Assembly (NCBI GenBank): GCA_023247935.1
Contig: JAHFFM010000006.1
Span: 1-23,457, forward strand
Direction: 5' to 3'
Source: Candidatus Omnitrophota bacterium
Lineage (GTDB): Bacteria; Omnitrophota; Gorgyraeia; 2-02-FULL-51-18
DNA: 23,457 nt
A model generated the notes under the pieces. That model saw only the letters and a list, made by a program, of their open reading frames with translations, made no database searches and had not been told where the DNA came from. Both the position numbers and the translations under genes were made by a program. Shown piece by piece: positions 1 to 12,100 of this stretch. Within the stretch, counting starts at the first letter, position 1, and the number at the start of each line of letters is the position of its first letter.

Positions 1-163
1 CTTTTAAGGATAAAAGCTGTAAGTAGAGCTTGGCTTGCTGGCCTTTGTAAGAGACGGTTGCTTGAGGGTCAAAGACGGTGATCTCTTTAAAGAGAGCTTT
101 GATCTCATTTTGAATTTCAGGATCATTTGAGATGATGCGGTGTTGGGCGGCTTGTTGAGTTAA
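1..163 (-). repeat. Perfect 163-base direct repeat, copy 1
   Basis: Bases 1-163 are identical to 418-580, including third codon positions. Identity stops sharply at 164 against 581. The other end cannot be seen because the window stops. It encodes the 54 residues starting LTQQAAQHRIISNDPEIQNE. Confidence 0.95.
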
Positions 164-3100
164 GGCGCTTACAAAGGTTTGGGCGTCGGTGTATTTGGAG
201 CCGATTAAGATTCCAAAGTAATCTTCAGCCGCATTCGGAGTTGTTGAGATGTCGCCGATAGCATCAATTAAGATCTGCCGGTAAGCGGAGTTGCCTAAGT
301 TCTGCTGGGAAGGATCGATTTTCCAGATGGTTTGGAAGTCGGTCTCATGGCCTTTTAAGGCAGTGGCCAGTTGGGCGGTTTTCTCACCCAGGCCTTTCAG
401 GGCTTCGGCTTTGAAGTCTTTTAAGGATAAAAGCTGTAAGTAGAGCTTGGCTTGCTGGCCTTTGTAAGAGACGGTTGCTTGAGGGTCAAAGACGGTGATC
501 TCTTTAAAGAGAGCTTTGATCTCATTTTGAATTTCAGGATCATTTGAGATGATGCGGTGTTGGGCGGCTTGTTGAGTTAAAACGTTGATAAAAGTGTCAG
601 CATCCTTATAAACAGACCCCTCCGTAATACCAAAGTAGCTCTCTGCGGCCGTGGGAGCCTTTGAATTATCCGCTACCAAATTAAGCAAAAATTGACGGTA
701 ACTTCCATTGAAAATTACTTGATCTTCAATTTTCAAACCGTAAATTAACTGCATCTTATCGCGATGCTGAGCTAAAGCTTCGTGAAGCGCCTCGATCTTT
801 CTTAAATTAGCCACATCTCCTCCGAGAACACGGCCGCTATAAATGGAACTAATGAATTCTTGAAATTCTGTATCTGTAAATCCATTTGAATGATCAAGCC
901 AGAACCGATATGTCAAATCTCCTTTTATTTCTGCTTCAAGCTCACCTTGACTCTCGATTCCTGCTCCGGCCCTATAAGTAGAAACGATTTCTGAAATGGA
1001 TACATGATAAGTTTCTGAATCCATTTTTCTAAGAATTTGAATAAAAGTCGGAGTTCGGACAGCAATATTTCTATCCACAAAATCTTTCTCCAACCTTTGC
1101 GCTTCTTGTGGGGTCGCGCTCTTCAAAACAATCTTGCTTAAGGTTCTGTTATCAGATTCAAGTATAGGTGTTCCACCAAGGGCGATAGTGCGGGCAAATC
1201 CGGCTATAGCAAATTTATCAAAATTATTATCAGGAAAAGCTGAAGGATTATAAGTGTAGGATGAAAAAAGCTTAAGCCTTAAATCCGAATTAGATCTGGA
1301 CAGATCATCTTCAAATGCTTTCAAAATCGACCAAAAAGCCGTGTCTTGTCTCAAATGCAAAGTATCAACGACAAATTTTTTAAATTCGTTTTTTTCCGCA
1401 TCCCCAAATTTTGTCTTCGGCGAAGGCCTATCAAATGTATTTCCATTAACTATCTTAATTTCACCCAAAACAAATTCGTTGGCCAAAGCGCCTATACGGT
1501 CTCCTTCGAAACCGTCCGAAGAATCAATCAACTTTCTCAATTGTTGTTTAAATACAGGCTCCGTGCCATTCTTCAAATAATCTTCTATGTAATCAAAAAC
1601 GACTTGCTTTAGATCCACCGAAAGTTGAGAGACAACACCGCTAACATAATTACGAATTTCGCTTTCCGTAATCTGCTGAGGCGCTGGCTTCCCCTGCTTA
1701 ACCGTTCTATCTAAAACTTGAGTTACGTAATTCCTAGCCATAAATAAAATAACGGCTTCTTTGAACTGTTTTAATGTCGTAGAATCTTGACTTCCATTTG
1801 TAAACGAATTCACAAGAGGATCAATTAATGACGCAACACGGAAATGATTTACAGCCTGACCAAATAGCGCGCTTCCATCAAAAGTTTTTGTTTCAGAGCC
1901 AATCCCATTCACGCGCGGAACGGAATATTGATAAAGAAGCTGTCTTTCGCTCTTTAATACTTCTAAAAATTTTTGAACCTGATCCTTATCTGTTACGGAA
2001 GCGCGAGTAGACGGCTCGCGCACAAATCTATTCCCGCCGTTTGCAGTACTATTAACGATTCTTCCGCTCAGCATATCTAAGGTAATATCAAAAACCAATT
2101 GACGCAGCTTTTGATCTTGAATCGAATTACCGGAAAGGCTCGCAGACAGAAGCCCTGAAATTTCTTTTATCTGGTTAAGCGCATTCACATCCTGCCTATC
2201 CTGAACTAAAACCTTTTCATTTCGAATAAGCTGTTTTAATTGATCCTTCATTAAAAATAAATTATAAAATTCCACTCCTGCTGCTCCGGAATATGGATCC
2301 AGCCTTTTTCCAACGGTCCTTACAGGTGACGCAATTTTTTCAGCTTCGTCCGTGATAATTTTCCTATTGGCAATATCTTGCATATTTTTGACTTTGCGCA
2401 CATCAAAACTGGCTCTTAATCCTCCCGCGGAAACCCCGTAAATCACCTCAAGGTCGCTTCCCATTTCCGTGAGAACGGAAAGGTAATTTGCAAATTCATA
2501 TTGGAAATAATTTGCTACTTTTTCCGAACCATCACTACCGGGCATTTGCGCTTCAATAGCTAAAACGGTCATATCTAAAAAGTCTCTTATATCCGCTGAA
2601 GGATTTGCGAGATCCGCATCCGAAATCTTCCACAAATCTTTAAATTTCTGAAAATCAGGATGTTTAAAAAAAACATCAATCACTTCCGCAACAGAAGCCT
2701 TCAGACCTTCTTTCTGCATCATTGCCTGTTGCACAGAAGTTATCTGTAATTGAAATGTAGTGCGTATGGCGGTGACGATCTCACTTAAAAGCTCTTCATC
2801 TGTCAGGATTTTTCGGCTGGTTTTCTTAAGTTCTACTTGCGCACGCACACGAACCAGAAGTTCAAATTTTTGATCAGCCGTTAACTGCGTAATCCCATCG
2901 GCCTTTAATTTTTCGATCACCAATGGCTCTATTCTGGCCGCCTCCTGAAAAGAGTCTTTCCATGAATTAAATTCTCGTTCAAGAGCAGCATCCCCTGGTT
3001 TTAAATTCATAAACTCCGTTTGGAATTTAACCCTTATCGAAATGTCGTACCATTCATTAAGGGCCGATTGTAATCCCTGCGAGTTTTTCGGAGTAATCTT

Positions 3101-6100
3101 AGAAAATTCGTCCATTTTTGAAAGAATAAACGTACCCAGCCCCGTCGGATTTTCAGATTTTTTGTCATTAAGCGTCCAGATTTTAACGGCGAAATTTAAC
3201 AGTATCTCGCGTTGGGACGGGTCCGCAACATCCAACGCATTTCCGCCATTCGCCACTTTCAAAGCCGGATGGTTCTCCAGCAGCTCGATTGTCTTGATTA
3301 AAGATTTGACGTTTTCATCTTTTGAAAATCCGGTATTTTCGGCTGCGTTCAAACGGAGAAGGGCCAAATCCTTCAAAAGTTCCACCAAGCCGTCAGTACG
3401 GGATTCGCTCGCCTTAGGTTCTTTCATCGAAAAAAGCGACGAGCCTTCGCGCAAAACCATCATCGTATCCAGGATTTTCATGGAGCTGAAGCCACGTAAC
3501 TTGACTGCATCCTTGGAATCGGCATAAACCCATTTGAAGATTGCATCTCTGGATTTCTGAAGAGATAGTCTTTCATCCGAAAAATCTTTCGCACCATAAA
3601 GTTTCAGCAGACTCTCCTTAACATCTCGGGCGGTTTTGATATTTTCTGCCGTATAACGCGAAGCTTCTGACTTGAAATCCTTAAAGTCTTGGGAAGAAGG
3701 ATTTTTCAAAGCATCTTTATCCAACTTGCGGCCGATCAAAAATTCTAAGTCCGAACGAACAGACCTACCGGTTTTGACATCTGCCACTTGAGACATCTTG
3801 CGTAGCAGTTCTTTAACGCGTTTTTCGCCAGCCGTCTTGTCCTGCGGGTTCGATTTATTTTCCAAAAGCGCATCCAATGCGAAATGAAATACGAGGTTCG
3901 ATTTGGAATCCGATAAAGCAAACACATCGGGTTTAAAACCAGGCTCTATCCAACTCCAATATTCATCTCCTCCCTTTTTCAGATCCCCCATAATTCTTAT
4001 CAGTTCGAGCCTGTCTTCTTTGGAAAGAACCACAGCTTGGCCCTCATTAAACGAAGCTTTTGAAAGCAGAGTAAACATGTGCAGCGCTTCCAATTTGTTT
4101 CCAAATGAGACTCTCCCATTTTCAATCGTCCAATCATCACCCGTAAGAGTTTCTTTTTCGGAGAAAAGATACTTTCTGAAAGCCTCGGCATATTCCCCCA
4201 TCTCCTCAAAATCCGTTCGGTCAATCGCTTTTTCAGAAAGAGAGGCTAAACGGTACACATATTCCCGATAAGCTTCGTAGTTAAAATTCAACTTATCCTG
4301 GCCTTCGGGGAACATTTTAATAATTCTCTGATGAAAATCGACAGCTCTTTCAAGCCAGGCCTTTAATTCCTCAGGTTTCATCTCTTTTCCAGAAACCATC
4401 ATCCACATTTCGTAGGTCAGAGCAGGCTGACGACTGAGCTCCACATCACCCGAAGTATTTCGAATAGTTTCAAGCAGCTCCATACCCTTCAATTCATTAA
4501 TGCCGATTGGTTTTCCATAAAGCGTTTCTAAAGATTTACGGTTGGATAAAATGCTAGAGAAGGCGGCCTCGGCCTTTTCCAAGCTTGAAACCTCCGCGGC
4601 TTTTGCCCAAATCAGCACAAAATTCCAATCCGCCTCTTGTGTCAAATCCAGGGATTCGCCGTACTCGGATTTCAGACGTGCTTCCAACATTGATTTCGAG
4701 CGCAAAATAGAGGAAATTAATTTTTCATCCATTCTGGAAAGGCGGATCAAAAGATCCGTATGTGTCTTCTTGGTCAAATCAACCACCCCGCCAAAAAGGT
4801 TCTTTGAAAGCTCGGGTGAGGCATCCAGATTCGCTTTTGTGCGAACCATGTCTTTTAAAAGAGTAGGCCAGTCTTTGCGATAAGATTCAAGGGTAGACGC
4901 AAGAGACATATAAACTCTCAAGAAATCATCGGAATTTTTATCCAATTCTCGTCCAGCCAAAAGAGTCTGCACATCCTGAGAGACACGTCCATAAGATTGG
5001 ACAAATTCTTTGACGAACACCTCATCAAAACCCTGACCGCCAGACAAAGCTCCAATATTCTTTGAGGTCAACACGTGACGGTCTATCCATTGCACCGTCT
5101 TGCTGAAAGGGTCCGAAAAAGCCGAACGCGTATCCATATCTTTGGAGGCGGCCGCCAGCTCTTCTTTTAACTGAGTATCCCTTAAGGGTTTGATTACCCC
5201 AAAAAGACCCAAATAAGCATCAGGATTAATCGAGGCTTTTTCTTTTAATACAGAAAGCTTCACGGACCATTTTAAAAGTACGCTGAAATTATCTTCCAGA
5301 GCTTCCGTTGGTTTTGCCGCTTTTATATCCAATTTGCGACCTAAAATTGTTTCAATGCTCCCACGATAAAGCGCCATTATCGAAAGATAGCCTTCGGCTT
5401 CTTTCAACGAAATACGCTTTGAAGTCGCTAAGGATGACCAAAAACCCGCGAAATCGTCATGCTGGGAATTTTGCCAATCAAATTTTTCTCCCAACGCAAG
5501 TGAAAGAGATTCTTTTAGTCTTGCGCGATTTGAGATCTCCTCACGCACCCATGAAATTTGTTTTTCAAGCGTCGCCATTTCCCAAAAATTAAGAGCTGCT
5601 ACATCGGAAGGGTCCGATAAAGAAATTTTTTTGCCGGAATGAAGGTAATCAGCTAAGTCCGTTTCATTGGCAATTCGACCCCATCGTTCCATTTTGGAAG
5701 CAACTTCGTACACGGTGGTAATCTGCGATTCAATCAAAACGCGCCAGTAGGAAACAACATCCTCCTCCACAACTCCCGGAAAATTCTTGCTGACAGATGA
5801 ACGCAGCAGGGCCACTTCATCTGGCGCAAGCTCATGCTTTTTCTTCGCATTGGCGGGAAGCGATAGTTTTGCATTTTCAGAATCCAAACGAATGCGAATT
5901 TTTTCATACAATGCGCGCCGGTCGACATTATTCTCATTGGCGCCACGCAACACCGAAATAAGACGCTCTTCCGCTAGCGTTGTCACAGTTTCCAAAACGC
6001 CCATTGCGCCATGAAGATTAACGTCATACTGGGTATATGCCTCAGAAAGCTCTTTTAATTTAGACCGAATTTCACGCTGTGCCTCTTTCAAGACCTCCAC

Positions 6101-9100
6101 GCTTTTAGCGACTTCGTTTAGACGTTTTTTTGCCGCGTCATATTCCTTGCTTCGCCGTAAATTTTCTTCCAAAACGCCGCTAATTTTTTCCGCCGCTTGA
6201 GATATTTTTAAAGTGAGGGAATTAAGATCTTCAGAAAGTTTCTGTATTTTTGAATATTCTTCTTGATCGGCTTTTTTTTGCCCATTCAATAAAACTAAAA
6301 GTTCCTCTTCTTTGACGCGTAGAGCGACGATCTGCTTCTCGAGCTCGGATATTTGCAAACCATAAGTTTGATCATAGTTTATTTTGGCTTTTGCCAAGCT
6401 ATCCCTCAAAGAACTGACAATTGCGCGTAAACTTGAAACCGCATCCTGGGTTTGTTTTATATTTAGGTTCATAGAAGCGGCTGCGTTTTTTTTGGCCTGT
6501 GTCAAATTGAATGTTTGCTGGGCGGTCACCACCGAAGGCTGGGTGGTGCTTGCAATAGGCTGATTGACTTGTGCAGCAGGCACAATTTGCGTCGTCACGA
6601 ATGTCGCAACTTCTGCCTTCGAAGACTGCTGAAACACCTCCGCTGCTTTCGGGGTTCTTAAATTCATTCTTGCCAGCCTAAGCCAGGAAGCTTCCTGAAA
6701 AGTTTCGGCATTATAACTCACCCCGGCCAGTATTCTGCCGCTTTGGTTTCCAAATACTGCTGAAAAACGATTAAGAAGACCGCCTTCTGGAGAATTACGG
6801 TTAAACCTCGCCACTTGGTCGTTACCGTTTAAATTTACATTCAGCGTATTGTAACGGCGGATATAATTAAACTGCCCACTGAAATCCTGCAAACTATCAT
6901 GCCGGACTTCGGAGCTGATCAATCCACCCGGGATCTGCTTGGTTATTCCCAGTGATTCGACTGTGCCTGTAGTGGTGACTTGAACTCTCGGTGTTACATA
7001 CATATCTTCTCTTAATTTATAATCCGACGCGCCGCTTACATCCCATTTTCCATTAGCGTAGCGGATCGTCCCGGCAAATTTACCACCCCCCAAACTAAAA
7101 TCGACACCCGGATCGATTTGGTAACCTTTTCCGGAAGGATCAGAACCCCTCACAAAAAAACGGAAATTTTTGTTAGCTGCAGCAAACTCGCTCGTCATTT
7201 TTCCATCAAAATTTCTGTCTCCGAAAAAGTCAAATTGCCACTGCCCATTTTGATAATTCGCCCTAAACTTCACCCCTTCACTCACCACCGTAAATGCCAA
7301 ATTGGCTCGCCTTAAATCATCTTTGCTGATGAAAGTTTTGACGCCTCCAACGGACCAAACAACCGGCTGCTGAGGATCCGCGCTGATACGAAGAGTGGCC
7401 TCGCCCGTCGTGCCATCTCCTTTATTAAAATTTCCGGAGATAGTAAAAACAGGCTTACCATTCACATCCCACGAAACTTCGATAGGCAGCTCAATTTTGG
7501 ATTTGTCTTTTTGCAGCACAATAGGTTTAATAAAATTAAACGAAGTGGGAGCAACTTCTTCGGAAGCAAGAGGCGCAGAAGAAAAATCTTTGGGCAATAA
7601 GTTTATGGTTAAAGCTGTCTTGGGTGTAAAAAATTCATACCTTCCATCGCGCTTGCCAAATATATCCAAAAGCGGCTTTGATTCAGGAGAGGCTTTTGTA
7701 GTAGCTTCAATATCGGTGGTTTGCTTATTATCTAATTGAGGTAAGGATTCGATGTCACCCCCCAAATAAGACAAGCGGACTCTCAGCCAGTCATAACGCT
7801 GAAAAACCACTGGGTCCGATTTTTCAACATCAGATAATTTGGAGATTCTTTCTTTCTCTTGCGCTAATTTTTGAGCCAGGTCCACACGTTCTTTGCGCGT
7901 GTCTTCGACTCCGGAGATCAAATGGCCCGTGGCCTGGTAAACCTCTTCGTTGATCCGGTTTACCACCCGCTTATCCGCCGACAGACCCAGCTTCATATTT
8001 AAAAACGCGTTTACAAGCGCCGTAGCCTTCAGATTAGACAAAAGGACAATGCTGCGCTTTCCATCACCTTCCTTCACCACACGAAGATCCGTTTTTTTCA
8101 ATTCTCTTTCAAAAAGAAGAATAAAGGCGTCAAGATCCTCGGTCGCCATATTCACTTTTCTGTCAGGATTCAACGGGTCTTTGATGCCGATGATCTCACC
8201 ATAAGACCTCAGGTCTTTTAAACTATCTCTCCATTCTGTTTCCTTGTTATTTAAGAAAACTTCATAAGCGCCGGAAGTTCTTGCCGTTTTCACATCCCCG
8301 CGAAAAGTTTCGGGCAACGCATCAAAAGCGCGTTGTGCCGCTGCTTTTGCCGTAATTAACCGGTCAATAACACTCGAATCATTTCCGGATCCGGTCTGAG
8401 AGGTGATTTTAAGATATTCCTTCTCAAGAGAAAAGAAATCTCCAATTTTTAAATATATAGCATGAGCGCTATCGCGTCGGATCATTCTTTGTCTAATCTG
8501 TTCAAGAAAAGCGTAGACGCGTGCGTTCTCGGCGCGGGCTGGGCTGTTTTGAAAATCGATTCTCATAAAAAGCCCCATAGACAATATTCCGGATATATCC
8601 AAACCACCGCTCAAACCGGCCTGCATACTCACCCGCCTTTTGGCCAAAAGATCAGAAACTCTTTCCAAATAATTTATTTCTTCGTCCCCTAACGAGCGTT
8701 TCGGGCTCTGATCCACCTCGGAGCGAATGACAGAAGAAATCGATGCGGTGACAGAAGGAACGCTAACAAGGTTTTTTTGGGATTTGTTCGAATTTTCCAT
8801 GAAACCAATGACAGCCGTATATTTAGAAGGAATCTGCTGTCCTTTTGCCGTCCGATTAATCTGAGAAAGAACGGCTTCGCGGTTGGAGGCATTAAAGGCC
8901 TGGGTAAGATCTTTATCTATGATGAAATCTAAATATGGGGTATTGCCAAAAATATCTTCGAGGTCATCCAAGGAAGGACTTTGACGTGTGACTAAGTCGC
9001 GTAATGCATACAAAGCTTCGAGTCTTAATTTTTCCATTTCCGTATTCATTTCGGAAATTTTCTCTTCTTCTAAGCCGGTATCCGGGATTGCACGTCGCGC

Positions 9101-12100
9101 CGCAACCACATCTTGGTATGTCGAAAGGATGGTGTTCACGCGATTTTTAAGCGAAGAGCGTTTATTCAGATTTTGAATTTTTTCAAGCGCCTGCTTGTGC
9201 CGTCTAAAAAATGGCTCTAAATCAGAATTAATTCTCTTAACGGCATTTTCCAAGACCGATCTGGCGTCTAATTTACGTTTTTCCCAAAGCTCAGCGGCCG
9301 CCTCATCGCCCGAACGTTTGACGTCTTCTGCTTTTTGACCAATGAGCACAACTAATTGATCTTTGATAGCGGTTAACTCGGCTATTTTTTTGGCTTTTTC
9401 GGCGCTTTGAATCAATTCATCGAATTTAACATCGCCTTTTTGCGCTTCTATAAGCTTATCAACCGCTAAACGCAGAGAAGCGTCATCTCGTGAAGCGGGA
9501 ATAAGTTTTACCTGGTCTGATTTTCCCTGCGAAGAGACAACAAAATTGTAGGCGCGGATAGCCAACTCTTTTGCTTCATCCTCTTCTTTGAGCAATTGAA
9601 TGATTTCGATTCGCGCCTCTTGGATATTTTTTGAGTCCAAAATACCGGCCAACGAAATCCTTTTGCGGGTTTGAATTTGTGAAAGCCTGTATTCAGAAAG
9701 ATTTTGAATGGTCGTTTGCAAATTAACAGCTGTCACTTCTTGCGTCGCACCCGGTGTGGCTTGGAATTTCGAGAAAAGCGTCCCTGTCTCAGAAATCGAA
9801 AGAGAGAACCCCGAGCCCGAATAAGACAGAGCAGAAATTAACTGAAGCTTTCGATCCAAACTCTCCTGGGTTCTTTCGATGGCGAAAAACACGCGCTCTT
9901 TAAAAATGGAAAAAACTTTATTTTTTTCTTCGGGCTTGAGAAAAACCTCGGAGGTTGATATTTCCTTCAACACATTATCAGCAGTAGTTTTTATGGCGGC
10001 GGCATCAGAAAAATTCTTACCGTCAAACGTTTCGTGGATCAATTTCATTATGTTTTCAAAGGCTGATTCTTTCTTTTGCGCTCCCGTCTCCTGAGCACGG
10101 AAATTCAGAGGACTCAAAGCATCAACTCCGCTCTGCCCTTCTTTTGCTTTTCCAGATTGGATCTCAAACTCCGTTTGAAATTCATTTCCATATTTGGACA
10201 TTTCTTCTTTTTTTATAGCCAGATTTTCTTTGGACATCCAAGCAGGCAACCCATTAAGCGTTTGCACGAAAATCATCCTGGCATCTTCGGTTTGCGGGGA
10301 GCTAAAAAGAACTTTGATCCGGAATTGAATCAGCGGTTGAATTGCCGCCTGTATATATACAGGGACGGATTGATAAAGCGCATAAAGCTCCTTCGCTGCA
10401 TCTTCTTCCCGGATCATTTTTTTGAGTTTGTCCAATACCTCTGACTGAATTTCTTTTTCAACTTTATAAGCATCAAAAGGCAGGTCTTTTAAGACAATTG
10501 AAATCTGCTCTATGGTTGCCGAACCACGGATATCCTTCTTAACAAGCGTGAGATAGCGCTTAAAAACCTCTTTGGAGACTTCGGGTGTGTCAAAAACAGA
10601 GGGCTTACCAACCTCTTCTTTAACCGGATTTATTAGCGCGACCAAATCCTTTACGGATGACTGAGACCTTACAAGCTCAATCGCTTCATGTCTTTTTTCT
10701 TTAGGAATGAAAGCTTGGGATTGACTTAAGCGGTCCTGCTCCCTGAGAAGCATTTTTTCGTTTTCATTCAAATAGGCAGCGCTCAGTTCTAAAGCGCGCA
10801 TCTCCTGTTCTCGGAGCAATGCTTCGGCGTATTGACCGCCTTTTCGCCAATTAAGAATTCTCTCTTTTGCTTCCTGGATGCGTGAATTGACTTCTAATTT
10901 CTTTTCTTTTAATTCCTGCAATCTTATTTCTATTTTTTTAGAAGCTATATTCTTCTGAATCACATCCAATGCCTTGCGCTCTTTATCCCAACTGTCGTAA
11001 AAAGCGTATTGCAGGGTGGCACTAAAGCTAAACCTACCCTGCTCCTTTGCGCCAAAAAGATTTACCCCCGCAGTATAATAAAATTGCATGCGGCCCAAAA
11101 TTGAATTAGATCGCCCATTCATATTCCCCAGAACGCGCGAATCTTTTAAAAGCTGGCTTACCGGATGAATGTCATCGGCAACAAGCTTTTCAGCTAGAAT
11201 TTTAAGCTCATCGGGCTTGATCACAGAACTAAGGCCAGTGACTAATTTTCTATTTTCAAGATTCAGCAAACCCGCAAGAATACTCTGAGCTTCTTTATTT
11301 TTCAGCTTAATAGCATTTATCTCGGAAGGAACAACCTTTGCAGATTCAGCCTCGGTTAAATAAAGCTCTGTCGTAGCCAAATCTAAAAATCCGGCCGCAA
11401 TTTTAAGCCTCTCTTCCATCAAAGCCTGTTTCATATCATAAAAAGCACGGAAATACGCGGAAGCCTCTTCGTAACTAATTCTTTCTTTTCCGGAAATATA
11501 ATCGCCTTTATGGTGCCCAAAAACTCCCACTTTCCCCGTACCTCTTAATTCAAGATTCGCATAAAAATCCAGGAAATCCCTCCAACGCTTTTCATCGCCA
11601 AGCTTCGAAGAAAGATTTTGGCTCTGTTTTTCAAATTCCGCTTTCGCTTTTTCTACTTTAGGGTTTTTGAGCACGGCTTCCATCGCTTTTTGAAAAGCAA
11701 CCGAACCAAGATTCACCGTTTCGGGCGGATAAGGGTTGTCAAATAAAAAGGATTGGGCGCCGACGCGTATTTGATCGGCCATATCATTAATAGTTCCGGC
11801 TATGCCATAACCTAGTCCGGCGGCAATTTGATTTCGAACAGATGCCTCATCTTGGATTTTCGAAAGAGAAAAATCAGGCTGAATATCCTTGATCGCGTCA
11901 TAAAAATTGCGGACCAAATCAGCATCCGCAAGCGCCAAAGAAGACAAAATAATATTCGAGACTTTCCGAATGGAATCTTGGGACAAACCTTGTTTGGATG
12001 CAAATTCCGCCGTCTTCTTGTCAATCAAAGCAGGCGTATATGCCGATTTGTCATTATCTATAGTTTCCAAAACATCTACTATCACGAAAATTTCTTTATC

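Larger units (their letters stand above)
1..834 (-). repeat. 139-residue tandem repeat, two units (417-base period)
   Basis: Bases 1-417 and 418-834 encode consecutive repeat units with a period of exactly 417 bases (139 codons). In both, the first part is related but divergent (GSYRQFLLNLV against SAYRQILIDAI; AAESYFGITEGSVYKDADTF against AAEDYFGILIGSKYTDAQTF), and the last 54 codons visible in both are identical. The left unit is cut by the window edge and more units may follow outside. The sequence next to 835 looks like a further, more degenerate unit. Confidence 0.85.

Noticed and set aside
1..580. Insertion sequence or CRISPR array behind the repeated block
   Set aside because: The repeats are in-frame coding units with an exact 139-codon period, with no terminal inverted repeats, transposase or spacer structure.
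3042..3527. Plus-strand open frame of 161 codons, and many others of 60-154 codons on both strands across 1-20665
   Set aside because: They lie antisense or out of frame within the continuous giant frame, lack coherent ribosome sites, and their peptides look like reverse-frame noise rich in Ser, Phe and Arg.
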